Source: Mycobacterium sp. 852002-51057_SCH5723018
GTDB taxonomy: Bacteria > Actinomycetota > Actinomycetes > Mycobacteriales > Mycobacteriaceae
DNA length: 64,000 nucleotides
Direction: 5' to 3'
Assembly (NCBI RefSeq): GCF_001667035.1
Contig: NZ_LZIR01000040.1
Coordinates: 62,001 to 126,000 of the forward strand
Of the stretch, positions 1-8,047 are shown one piece after another. The translations under genes and the position numbers were made by a program. Position 1 is the stretch's first letter. Each line of letters starts with the position of its first letter. The notes under the pieces are model-generated. The model was given only the letters and a program-made list of their open reading frames with translations, was not told the origin of the DNA and ran no database searches.

Positions 1-357
1 GCCGTCGGCGCCCGCATCGAGGCGGTGATCGATTGGGAGATCTGGTCGATCGGTGACCCTCGCATTGACGTCGGGTGGTTTCTGATCAACTGCGATCCGG
101 ATACGTACCAACGTGTTCCGGCCTCGGCGGGCATCGCGCCGCCGACCGACGAGCTCGCCGAGATTTACCAAAGCGAACTGGGTTGCGAGATCACCGACTT
201 GGGCTGGTTCCGTGCGTTGGCATGCTTCAAGTCGGCGGCGACTTGGTCGCTCATCGTCAAGCACAACCGCCGAAGGCGTTGTCCGCGAGACGAACTGGAG
301 GCCATGGCGCCCAGCCTACCGAGGTTGCTGGGGCGCGCCGCATCAATGCTGGATTAG
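1..357 (+). CDS. C-terminal part of an APH-type phosphotransferase
   Basis: The gene enters the window from the left and is open from base 1, so only about 118 C-terminal residues are visible. They contain AVIDWE followed by GDPRIDVGW, the metal-binding Asp-Trp-Glu and GDP..D segment found after the catalytic loop in APH-type kinases, including those associated with acyl-CoA dehydrogenases in mycobacteria. The remainder is helical and ends at a TAG. The catalytic HGD..xxN loop and ATP-binding lobe lie outside the window, so substrate cannot be judged. It is convergent with the small secreted gene that follows. Confidence 0.75.
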   Translation, partial: AVGARIEAVIDWEIWSIGDPRIDVGWFLINCDPDTYQRVPASAGIAPPTDELAEIYQSELGCEITDLGWFRALACFKSAATWSLIVKHNRRRRCPRDELEAMAPSLPRLLGRAASMLD

Positions 358-364
358 CCGCGGT

Positions 365-625
365 TCAACCGCATTTGACATACAGGTTTTGGCAATACAT
401 GCCGACGCCATCCCAGTTCGCTTCCGATGGACGGCCGCGATCGGCCGGATTCGAAAACAGCGATGGCGACTGAGTGAATAGAGTCTGCGTCAGCAGTTGC
501 TCGATTGGGGGAGCGGGAGGCGGGGCAGTATCCGGTTGCGCTTGGGCTGTGCCGGCGCCGCCGGCGAAAGCCGCGAGGCTGATGGAACCGGCCAGCAGTC
601 CGCGAGCGACCGCACGAAGTGTCAC
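365..625 (-). CDS. Small secreted protein, unknown function
   Basis: This 86-residue protein starts with GTG and has a classical signal peptide: MTLRAVARG, a hydrophobic stretch LLAGSISLAAFAGGAG, and an AQA cleavage site near residue 29. The mature part is about 57 residues, proline-rich at first, then NWDGVGMYCQNLYVKCG with two cysteines that could pair after export. It lies divergent from the MspA-type porin gene with about 160 bp between them. Small two-cysteine secreted proteins of this kind are common in mycobacteria and mostly uncharacterised; I do not recognise a named family. Confidence 0.6.
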   Translation of the reverse strand: MTLRAVARGLLAGSISLAAFAGGAGTAQAQPDTAPPPAPPIEQLLTQTLFTQSPSLFSNPADRGRPSEANWDGVGMYCQNLYVKCG

Positions 626-786
626 CGCCGCTCCCTTCGTCCGTCTGTCCTGAAATTATTGGCCATCCCAGAGTCAACCGCCAGTGGCAAATCCACATCG
701 CACAACAGTTACGAACGCACAACAACTGTGGTCGGTTGGCCAGCAAATTCCACAAGTCGAATCGCATCGTGCCTACGGTGGCGCGC

Positions 787-1485
787 GTGAGGCCGATAAC
801 CGTGGTCGTTCGCCACGCTGCGGTCGTCGCGGTTTGCCTGCTCATGGCGGTGACGACGGCGCCATCGACAAGCGCCGACCCCGACGCCGAACCCGCCGGT
901 GCGGTGGCAGCGCCACCGGTCGAAGGGGCGTTGCCGTCGAATCCTCCGGTGACGCTGAACACTCCCGACGGTTGGACCCTGGGGCTGGGCGCCAAGGACG
1001 AGGCGCAGGTTCCCGTGGCGCCGTTGACCACCGCCGTCTCCTCGCGCGAATACCTCGCGAGCGGGACGTTTGTCGGGTCACTCATCGGGCCGGAGCTGCC
1101 TAGAGGCATCCTCGAGGTGGGCTACGAGATCGGCTGCGGCATCGACATGAGCACGTCCGATGGCGTCACGATCGGGGGCACCGCCGGCGTTACTCCCGGC
1201 GTGACGGGACCGGTGACCGGTGTGCCGGGGGATATTCTGCCGTTGGTTGTTGCTCCGATCGCTGGCGTGCTCAACGTGGGGCTCAAGCCCGGCTTGGTGA
1301 TTGTGGTGCCGGTCGTCAAGAAGGAATTCAGGGGTCCGAACCCCTGGGTCATGGTCAGCAATTTCCACGTGAAGATCGATGGATGCGTGGGACAGTCGTT
1401 CATCCGCTCCTATGCGGTGCTGACGCGGGTGACCGACCAATCCGACGTGGTGCTGTCTTACGTCGGCGTCACCAAAGCGGTCTAG
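787..1485 (+). CDS. MspA family porin
   Basis: Outer-membrane (mycomembrane) porin of the MspA type, predicted to be exported and to assemble as an octameric beta-barrel goblet for hydrophilic solutes. The GTG at 787 gives VRPITVVVRHAAVVAVCLLMAV, a signal peptide ending around TSA; GTG at 769 or 778 are alternatives. The mature part shows family landmarks: TPDGWTLGLGAKDE, SREYLASGTFVG, ILEVGYEIGCG, a glycine/valine-rich hairpin segment, then WVMVSNFHVKIDGCVGQSFIRSYAVL. About 233 residues, slightly longer than MspA (about 211), with two extra cysteines (in EIGCGI and DGCVGQ) that MspA lacks. Its stop overlaps the convergent fadE stop by 4 bp. Confidence 0.85.
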   Translation: MRPITVVVRHAAVVAVCLLMAVTTAPSTSADPDAEPAGAVAAPPVEGALPSNPPVTLNTPDGWTLGLGAKDEAQVPVAPLTTAVSSREYLASGTFVGSLIGPELPRGILEVGYEIGCGIDMSTSDGVTIGGTAGVTPGVTGPVTGVPGDILPLVVAPIAGVLNVGLKPGLVIVVPVVKKEFRGPNPWVMVSNFHVKIDGCVGQSFIRSYAVLTRVTDQSDVVLSYVGVTKAV

Positions 1486-2777
1486 CCGCGCGGGATTCCG
1501 GCGAGCCTGTCCGCAAACTTCGCCTCGGCGGCCGCACGCAACCGCAGCAGGTGCTCCGAGGGGAACAAATCGGGTGCCGGCTCCCGGTCTTTCAGCAACA
1601 GCCGCGCCAGCGTCACCTTGTGCACCTCGGTGGGACCGTCGGCGAGTCCCAGGACGAACGACTCCACCAGGTACTGCACGAACGGCATCTCGTGAGTGGT
1701 GCCCAACGACCCGTGTAGCTGAAGCGCCCGCGCCGACACGTCGTGCAGCACCTTCTGCATCATCGCCTTGACCGCCGAGATGTCGGCCCGCACCGCCTTG
1801 TAATCGTTGAATTGGTCGATCTTCCAAGCGGTTTGCACGGTCAGCAGCCGGAAGGCTTCGATCTCCATCCATGAGTCGGCGACCATCTCCTGGACCAGTT
1901 GCTTGTTGGCCAGCGCCTCGCCCTGGGTGTAGCGCGACACCGCCCGCTCACAGATCATGTCGAAGATGCGGCGGACCAACCCCACCGTGCGCATCGCATG
2001 GTGAATGCGCCCGCCTCCCAGGCGGGTTTGGGCGACGGCGAACGCCCCGCCGCGCGGGCCGAGCATGTGGTCGGCGGCCACCCGCACGTCCTCGTAACGG
2101 ACATAACCTTCCCGTCCGCCGCCGGGTGGCTGATACCCCAACCCGACGTCGCGCATCACGTTGATGCCCGGGGTGTCGCCCGGCACCACGAACATCGAAT
2201 ACCGCTGGTACGGCGGCGCGTCGGGATCGGTCATCGCCATCACGATGATGAATGACGCCATCGAGGCGAAGGACGAAAACCACTTCTCCCCGTTGATGAT
2301 CCAATGATCGCCGTCGGTGACCGCGGTGGTGCGGAAGACCTTCGGGTCTGCGCCGCCCTGCGGCTCGGTCATCGAGAAGCAGGACACGATGCGGTTGTCC
2401 AGCAGCGGCTCGAGGTAGCGCGCTTTGAGCTCGGGGGTTCCGTAATGGGCCAGGATCTCACTGTTACCGGAATCGGGGGCCTGTGAACCGAAGACGATCG
2501 GCGCGCACTCCGAACGGCCCAGGATCTCGTTGAGCAGCGCCAGTTTGACCTGGCCGTAGCCTGGCCCGCCCAGGTGTGGTCCGAGGTGGGTGGCCCACAG
2601 CCCGCGCTGCTTGACGATTGTTTGCAGCGGCGGGATCAGGGCCTGCCGCACCGGATCACCCAGATCGTGAGACTCCTTGACGATCAGGTCGATTGGCTCG
2701 CACTCGCTGCGCACAAATTCGTCAACCCATTCCAGCTGTTGGGCCCACTGCGGGTCGGTGGAGAAGTCCCACGACAT
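1482..2777 (-). CDS. Acyl-CoA dehydrogenase (FadE family)
   Basis: FAD-dependent alpha,beta-dehydrogenation of an acyl-CoA, first step of beta-oxidation. The 431-residue protein has the normal ACAD layout: an N-terminal helical domain (residues about 1-140), the middle beta domain beginning with SCFSMTEPQGGADP and WIINGEKWFSS, and a C-terminal helical domain with QLHGSLGTTHEMPFVQYL and FVLGLADGPTEVHKVTLARLLL. It resembles the ACAD10/11-like group (FSTDPQWAQQLEWVDEFVRSE). The ATG at 2777 lies 21 bp downstream of the echA-type gene, so the two are probably co-transcribed for degradation of the same acyl-CoA. Which chain it uses cannot be told. Confidence 0.85.
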   Translation of the reverse strand: MSWDFSTDPQWAQQLEWVDEFVRSECEPIDLIVKESHDLGDPVRQALIPPLQTIVKQRGLWATHLGPHLGGPGYGQVKLALLNEILGRSECAPIVFGSQAPDSGNSEILAHYGTPELKARYLEPLLDNRIVSCFSMTEPQGGADPKVFRTTAVTDGDHWIINGEKWFSSFASMASFIIVMAMTDPDAPPYQRYSMFVVPGDTPGINVMRDVGLGYQPPGGGREGYVRYEDVRVAADHMLGPRGGAFAVAQTRLGGGRIHHAMRTVGLVRRIFDMICERAVSRYTQGEALANKQLVQEMVADSWMEIEAFRLLTVQTAWKIDQFNDYKAVRADISAVKAMMQKVLHDVSARALQLHGSLGTTHEMPFVQYLVESFVLGLADGPTEVHKVTLARLLLKDREPAPDLFPSEHLLRLRAAAEAKFADRLAGIPRG

Positions 2778-2798
2778 CTGTCGTCCCTCTCGGTTGCG

Positions 2799-3623
2799 TT
2801 ACTGCCACTTTTTTCGGCGTGCGGCCGCTTCGTCGGTCGCGTGCGAGATGACCTGGTTGCGGTTCTCCAGTTCCAGCGCCGAGGAGAGGCAGGCCGCGTC
2901 GGTATTGACCTGCAGCGCGCGCTTCGTCAGTTGCACGCCCAGCGGGGCCAGGTCGGCGATGAGCGAGGCCAGCTCCACGGCCCGGTCGGCCAGCCGGCCG
3001 GGGTCGACGATCTCGCTGACCAGCCCGCGCTTGTCGGCTTCGGCGGCCGATACCGTGCGTCCGGTCAGCATCCAGTCGGCCGCGACACTGGTGCCCACGA
3101 TGCGCGGCAGGTGGTAGCTGATGCCCATTTCGGCGCCCGACAGGCCGAGCAGGATGGCCGCGTTGCCGAAGGATGCTGCCGCTGAACAGATTCGGATGTC
3201 GGAGGCCAGACACAATGCGAACCCCGCGCCGACGCACGGGCCGTTGACCGCGGCGATGACCGGCTGGGGCAATTGACGGACAGCTTCGGCCAAGCCGGCC
3301 ATCTTCTCCTGGAAGCGCATCCGGTCCTGCGCCGGCGCGGTGGCCTCCGGCACGTCGGGTCCGAAGTCGCGCATGTCGATTCCGGCGCAAAAGCCGCGGC
3401 CGGCGCCGGTGAGTACGACGGCCCGTACCGACTGGTCGGACGCCAAATCGCCCAGCGCCTCGCCCAATTCGGTTTGCATGACGGCGTTGATGGCGTTGAG
3501 CCGCTCGGGGCGGTTCAGCCGCACGACGACGACGCCGTCGCGCGGCCGGTCGTGCTCCAGCGTGTGTGGCACCCACCGATCGTAAATGGTCTCTCGGCTC
3601 AGGAGAATAATCTTCTCCTGCAC
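2799..3623 (-). CDS. Enoyl-CoA hydratase/isomerase (crotonase family)
   Basis: Crotonase-fold hydratase acting after acyl-CoA dehydrogenase. Visible motifs: VVVVRLNRPERLNAINAVM, the first oxyanion loop AGRGFCAGIDMRDFG, the second oxyanion loop AAVNGPCVGAGFALCLASDIRICSAAASFG, and LGLSGAEMGISYHLPRIVG; the last segment carries the acidic residue expected in the active site. The start is uncertain: GTG at 3623 gives VQEKIILLSRETIYDRW, GTG at 3572 gives VPHTLEHDRP and a more typical length of about 257 residues. Neither has a strong Shine-Dalgarno. It precedes the fadE gene by 21 bp and diverges from the F420-type oxidoreductase. Confidence 0.83.
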   Translation of the reverse strand: MQEKIILLSRETIYDRWVPHTLEHDRPRDGVVVVRLNRPERLNAINAVMQTELGEALGDLASDQSVRAVVLTGAGRGFCAGIDMRDFGPDVPEATAPAQDRMRFQEKMAGLAEAVRQLPQPVIAAVNGPCVGAGFALCLASDIRICSAAASFGNAAILLGLSGAEMGISYHLPRIVGTSVAADWMLTGRTVSAAEADKRGLVSEIVDPGRLADRAVELASLIADLAPLGVQLTKRALQVNTDAACLSSALELENRNQVISHATDEAAARRKKWQ

Positions 3624-3783
3624 TGCGAAGCCGTTCTCGCCACGGCGCACGTCGCCTATCCCGGAGTTGTCGCGGTGAGGCGGACAAAAAGGGTGGTCCT
3701 CCCCACGGCGTGGCCGGGCATGACCGACGTGACTCACTGCTAGGCCCGTGCGTGAGCCGCCGCGCAGCGGGTAGCCCGCCGCC

Positions 3784-4740
3784 ATGACGAAGATCGGATA
3801 CTTCTTGTCCTGTGAGCAATTCGGCCCCAAGGAACTGATCGACCAGGCTAAGCGTGCGGAGGCGGCTGGGTTCGACGCGCTGTGGATCTCCGACCACTTT
3901 CATCCCTGGAATGACGAGCAGGGCCAGAGCCCGTTCGTGTGGGGCGTGATCGGGGCGCTGTCGGAGGTCACGTCGCTGCCGGTCAGCACCGCCGTCACCT
4001 GCCCGACGGTGCGGACCCATCCGGCGATCATCGCGCACGCGTCGGCCACCGCGGCCGTGCAGCTCGACGGCCGCTTCGTGCTCGGGGTGGGCAGCGGCGA
4101 GGCGCTCAACGAACACATCCTCGGCGACGCCTGGCCGTCCGTCGGCGTGCGCCAGGAGATGCTCGAGGAGGCGGTGGAGGTGATCCGGCTGCTGCACCGC
4201 GGCGACGAGGTGAGCCACCACGGCAAGCACTACGAGGTGCAGGAGGCGCGCATCTACACGCGACCCGAGCGTCCGGTGCCGATCTACGTCTCCGGGTTCG
4301 GTCCGCAGGGCGCCGAGCTCGCCGGGCGCATCGGCGACGGGTACGCGCTGGCGATGCCCGACGCGGAGTTGGTCAAGGCGTTTCGGGAATCCGGCGGGGG
4401 CGACAAGCCCGTCCAGGCGGGAACCAAGGTCAGCTGGGACCAGGATCCCGACGCCGCGCTGAAGGCGGCGCATCGCCTGTGGGGCAACGAGGCGCTGCCC
4501 GGGCAGACCGCGCAGATACTGCCGCGGCCGAAGGACTTCGCAGCCCTGATGTCGCTGGTGCCGCCGGACAAGGTCGCCGAGAGCGTCGCGTGCGGCCCCG
4601 ATCCCGACAAGCACGCCGCGCAGGTGCGCAAGCACCTCGACGCCGGCATCGACGAGGTCTACGTGCAGCAGATCGGCCCCGACATGGACGGGTTCTTCGC
4701 GACGTGGGAACGTGAGGTGCTGCCCGCGCTGCGCGGCTGA
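3784..4740 (+). CDS. LLM-class F420-dependent oxidoreductase, G6PDH-like
   Basis: TIM-barrel luciferase-like oxidoreductase of 318 residues. The opening MTKIGYFLSCEQFGPKEL, the ALWISDHFHPWNDEQGQSPF block, TAVTCPTVRTHPAIIAHASA and RFVLGVGSGEALNEHILG are typical of the subfamily built like F420-dependent glucose-6-phosphate dehydrogenase. This family transfers hydride between coenzyme F420 and an alcohol or related group. FGD1 itself is elsewhere in mycobacterial genomes, so this is a paralogue of unknown substrate. ATG at 3784 is the natural start. It converges on the SDR gene with 3 bp between stops. Confidence 0.85.
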   Translation: MTKIGYFLSCEQFGPKELIDQAKRAEAAGFDALWISDHFHPWNDEQGQSPFVWGVIGALSEVTSLPVSTAVTCPTVRTHPAIIAHASATAAVQLDGRFVLGVGSGEALNEHILGDAWPSVGVRQEMLEEAVEVIRLLHRGDEVSHHGKHYEVQEARIYTRPERPVPIYVSGFGPQGAELAGRIGDGYALAMPDAELVKAFRESGGGDKPVQAGTKVSWDQDPDAALKAAHRLWGNEALPGQTAQILPRPKDFAALMSLVPPDKVAESVACGPDPDKHAAQVRKHLDAGIDEVYVQQIGPDMDGFFATWEREVLPALRG

Positions 4741-4743
4741 GGC

Positions 4744-5571
4744 TCAGTCGAAGTTGGTGGCGCTGGTGACCTCTTCCCATTTCGCGATCTCGTTGGCGCG
4801 CTGTTCCGCGACGTAGCGGTAGAGCGCCAGGGCGTCGGGACCCAGCAGCAGGAAGCCGGGTGGCTCGCTCGATTCGACGGCCGCGATGATCGCGGCGGCC
4901 GCCTTGGCGGGGTCGCCGGCCTGGGTGCCGTGCATGGTGTCGTTTTCCTTGCGGCGCTGCCCGGCGGTGCTCGCGTAGTCGTCGATGACGGTGGCCGACT
5001 GCGCGAGCGAGCGACCGGCGAAGTCGGTACGGAACGCGCCGGGCTCCACGACCGTCACCGAGATGCCCAGCGGCGCAAGCTCACCCCGCAACGACCCGCT
5101 CATCCCCTCGATGGCGGCCTTGGCCGCCGAGTAGTAGCCGGATCCCACCGGGGTCACGGTTGCCCCGATCGAGGAGATGTTCACGATCGCGCCGCTGCGG
5201 CGGGCACGCATCCCCGGCAGGACGGCCTTGATCATCGCGACCGTGCCGAAGAAGTGCGTCTCGAACAGCTCCCGGACGTCTGCGTCGTCGCCCTCTTCGA
5301 CGGCGGCGCGATAGCCGTAGCCGGCGTTGTTGACCAGCACGTCGACTCCGCCGAACCGCTCGGCGGCCTGCCGCGCCGCCGAGGTGACCTGCGCCGGCTG
5401 GGTGACGTCGAGGGCGACCGCGAGCGCGCGCTCCGGCGCGCCCTCCGCGAGGTCGGCGACCTTCGCGACGTCGCGCGCGGTCACGACGGCATTGTGGCCG
5501 GCACCGAGCACGGCTTCGGCCAGCGCGCGACCGAGCCCGGTCGAGCAGCCGGTGATGAGCCAGGTGGACAT
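4744..5571 (-). CDS. Short-chain dehydrogenase/reductase
   Basis: Classical SDR of 275 residues. The Rossmann nucleotide-binding motif is TGCSTGLG (residues 8-15), followed by the NNAGYG motif and a catalytic set with SIGATVTPVGSGYYSAAKAA (Ser, then YxxxK). The PGAFRTDFAGRSL segment after the active site is typical of the mycobacterial 'oxidoreductase, SDR' group. It is the last gene of a closely spaced minus-strand series (ligB, cstA, Hsp70, ppk2, SDR), 31 bp after ppk2. Substrate unknown. Confidence 0.85.
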   Translation of the reverse strand: MSTWLITGCSTGLGRALAEAVLGAGHNAVVTARDVAKVADLAEGAPERALAVALDVTQPAQVTSAARQAAERFGGVDVLVNNAGYGYRAAVEEGDDADVRELFETHFFGTVAMIKAVLPGMRARRSGAIVNISSIGATVTPVGSGYYSAAKAAIEGMSGSLRGELAPLGISVTVVEPGAFRTDFAGRSLAQSATVIDDYASTAGQRRKENDTMHGTQAGDPAKAAAAIIAAVESSEPPGFLLLGPDALALYRYVAEQRANEIAKWEEVTSATNFD

Positions 5572-5602
5572 GGGAATGTTTCCTTCCAGTCGGGTGTGCG
5601 TC

Positions 5603-6481
5603 TCAGTCGGTCAGCGCCCGGCCCACGATCTGCGGATCCGGCTCGCCCACTAGCTCGTGGTCCTTGTCGTCATAGTCGGATTTGGCGAGAACGTAACGCA
5701 TGGCGTTGATCCGGGCCCGCTTCTTGTCGTTGCTCCTGACCACGATCCACGGCGCGACGTCGGTGTCGGTCGCCGCGAACATCGCCTCCTTGGCCGCGGT
5801 GTAGTCATCCCACCGGTTCACCGACTCCATGTCCATTGGCGAAAACTTCCACTGCCGCACCGGGTCGACCAGCCGGACGGCGAACCGGGTGCGCTGCTCG
5901 GCGGGTGACACCGAAAACCAGAACTTGGTCAGGTCTATCCCGTTGGCCACCAGCAAATGTTCGAAGAGCGGCGCCTGGTCCATGAATTCGTCGTACTGCT
6001 CGGGCGTGCAGAATCCCATCACCTTCTCCACGCCGGCGCGGTTGTACCACGAGCGGTCGAACAACACGATCTCACCGCCGGCCGGCAGGTGGGCGATGTA
6101 GCGCTGGAAATACCACTGCGTTCGTTCGCGTTCGCTCGGCTTCTCCAGCGCCACCACCTTCGCGCTGCGGGGATTGAGGTGCTCCATGAACCGCTGGATC
6201 GTGCCGCCCTTGCCGGCGGCGTCACGCCCCTCGAACACGATCACATGCCGGCGCCCGGTGCGTTTGGCGTGATTTTGCAGCTTCAGCAGCTCGATCTGCA
6301 GCCTGCGCTTCAGCCGTTCGTATTCGTCACGCGGCATCCGGTGGTCGTACGGATATCGCTCGCGCCACGTGTCCACCGGATTGCCGTCCCGATCCAGCAG
6401 GACCGGCTCATCGTCGTCCTCGTCGTTGATCGTGTAGCCGTGTTCGGGAGTGGACAGGGCTTCCAAATCAATCTCTGTCAT
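5603..6481 (-). CDS. ppk2: Polyphosphate kinase 2
   Basis: PPK2 transfers phosphate between inorganic polyphosphate and nucleotides, usually making GTP/ATP from the diphosphate. The 292-residue length matches the one-domain class. The P-loop is FEGRDAAGKGGTIQRF (about residue 83), the second acidic motif is VLFDRSWYNRAGVEKVMGFC, and the lid module has FWFSVSPAEQRTRFAVR and RQWKFSPMDMESVNRWDDYT. The acidic N-terminus (NDEDDDEPVLLDRDGNPVD) is typical of actinobacterial members such as Rv3232c. It lies 30 bp after an Hsp70-like gene and 31 bp before an SDR, so it may be expressed as part of that series. Confidence 0.92.
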   Translation of the reverse strand: MTEIDLEALSTPEHGYTINDEDDDEPVLLDRDGNPVDTWRERYPYDHRMPRDEYERLKRRLQIELLKLQNHAKRTGRRHVIVFEGRDAAGKGGTIQRFMEHLNPRSAKVVALEKPSERERTQWYFQRYIAHLPAGGEIVLFDRSWYNRAGVEKVMGFCTPEQYDEFMDQAPLFEHLLVANGIDLTKFWFSVSPAEQRTRFAVRLVDPVRQWKFSPMDMESVNRWDDYTAAKEAMFAATDTDVAPWIVVRSNDKKRARINAMRYVLAKSDYDDKDHELVGEPDPQIVGRALTD

Positions 6482-6511
6482 GACCCCAGGTATTCCCGGT
6501 GGGGTGCGGAC

Positions 6512-8038
6512 TCATAAACCTGCGGCGCAGCGCTCCAGTCGGAAGGTGCGCTTGAAGCCGGCCGGCTGCGTCGTCAGCGTCACCTCCACGGCGCCACCTG
6601 GGGCGACGACGTAGCGCTCCTCGACGTCCGGGCCGTCGCTCCACCGACCGACCGGCTGGCGCCCGAGGTCGTCGCGGTCGCGCAGGTCCGGATCGAACGG
6701 AAACAGGACCGGATCGTACGGCGTCACGTCCCCGTCGGGACGGCCGTTGACGAGGCGGCTGCATTCCACGAACCTGAAGTGTCCGATGTTGTGCGCCGCC
6801 CGGTAGGTCCGCTTGATCACCAGCGGCGTGCGCCCATCGCCGGGCAGCGAGGCGTCCTTGGGCACGATCGGGTCGAAGACCACGTCAGTGCCTGCGTGCG
6901 CCTCCCGGAAGACCCCGAAGTGCCGCGAAAAGCGTTCGGACAACTCGAAACCCGCCTCCTTGTCCAGGAAGACCGCCAGGCCGATGGCCGTCGCCGCGAA
7001 CGGGTGCGGCGAGCGCTTCACGCGCTTCTCGCCGAAGGCGGTGCGCAGCATCCGGGACACCAACGGGAAGCCCCCGGCCCCGCCCACCACGTAGATGCCC
7101 GCCACCTCCGACCACGCCACGTCCTCGCGGCCTCCGGTCGGGTCGTGCAGGACGCGCTGCAGCAGCGACATCGTCTTGTCGACCAGCGGCGCGCACACGG
7201 AATAGACGTCGTCGATGGGGCAGGAGAACGGGGGCCGGTCGGTCTCGCCGACCCCGGCGAGATCGACCAGGAAACGGCGCGTCTGCGGCCCGACGGCCTC
7301 CTTGCGGGCGGCGCATTCCTCGCGCAGCACCTCGCGCGTGGCCGGGTCCGCCCCGGGCAGGCTCAGCCGGGCCAGCACGAGGTCCACGATCGCCTCGTCG
7401 AAGTCGTCACCGCCGAGCCGCTGGATGCCCTCGCTGACGACGACCTCGTTCTCGTGTCCGGTCATCTTCAGCAGCGACGCGTCGAACGTGCCCCCGCCGA
7501 GGTCGTAGATGAGGACGTATTCGCGTTTGGCGGTGATGGTGGAGCGGTAGCGGTGGGCGTATTCGAGGCTGGCGGCCGAGGGCTCGTTCAGCAGTGCGAC
7601 AACGTGGAAACCGGCCGCCACGAAGGCATCCAGCGTCAGCAGGCGCTGGGCGCTGGTGGCGTTGGCCGGCACGCTGATCGCGGCCTCGACGGTCTCGCCC
7701 GGCGCAAGGGTGGCGTTGGAACCGCGCTGCAGGTCGCGTTTCAGCTGAGCCAGAAAGCCGGTGAGCAGGTCGCTCAGCCGGTGATTGCGGCCCGCCAGTG
7801 TTACCTCGGTCTGCGGGCCGGCCTCGGTGAGCAGGCGCTTGAACGATCGCAGCACGGACCACCCGGGCTGGTGGCGCACGGCCGCCGCGTCCGGACCGAA
7901 GCGCAACTCTCCTTCGCCGTTGGCCGCGATGAGCGAGGGCCACGTATCAACCCCGTCGAAGGAGACGACCGGATAGTTGCCCCTGTCGACGGCGGCAACG
8001 ACGGTGTGGGTGGTGCCGAAGTCGATACCGACTCTCAT
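6512..8038 (-). CDS. Hsp70 family (DnaK-like) protein
   Basis: ATPase with the actin/Hsp70 fold, 508 residues. The phosphate-1 motif MRVGIDFGTTHTVVAAVD opens the protein, AAISVPANATSAQRLLTLDAFVAAGFHVVALLNEPSAASLEYA and YDLGGGTFDASLLKM are the connect/phosphate-2 segments, and VYVVGGAGGFPLVSRMLR (written GIYVVGG in this protein) is the adenosine motif. The C-terminal part after about residue 380 is short and lacks the standard DnaK substrate-binding and lid domains, so it is a divergent Hsp70 rather than the housekeeping chaperone. It follows cstA by 9 bp and precedes ppk2 by 30 bp. Client or role unknown. Confidence 0.85.
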   Translation of the reverse strand: MRVGIDFGTTHTVVAAVDRGNYPVVSFDGVDTWPSLIAANGEGELRFGPDAAAVRHQPGWSVLRSFKRLLTEAGPQTEVTLAGRNHRLSDLLTGFLAQLKRDLQRGSNATLAPGETVEAAISVPANATSAQRLLTLDAFVAAGFHVVALLNEPSAASLEYAHRYRSTITAKREYVLIYDLGGGTFDASLLKMTGHENEVVVSEGIQRLGGDDFDEAIVDLVLARLSLPGADPATREVLREECAARKEAVGPQTRRFLVDLAGVGETDRPPFSCPIDDVYSVCAPLVDKTMSLLQRVLHDPTGGREDVAWSEVAGIYVVGGAGGFPLVSRMLRTAFGEKRVKRSPHPFAATAIGLAVFLDKEAGFELSERFSRHFGVFREAHAGTDVVFDPIVPKDASLPGDGRTPLVIKRTYRAAHNIGHFRFVECSRLVNGRPDGDVTPYDPVLFPFDPDLRDRDDLGRQPVGRWSDGPDVEERYVVAPGGAVEVTLTTQPAGFKRTFRLERCAAGL

Positions 8039-8047
8039 CGCGCAATT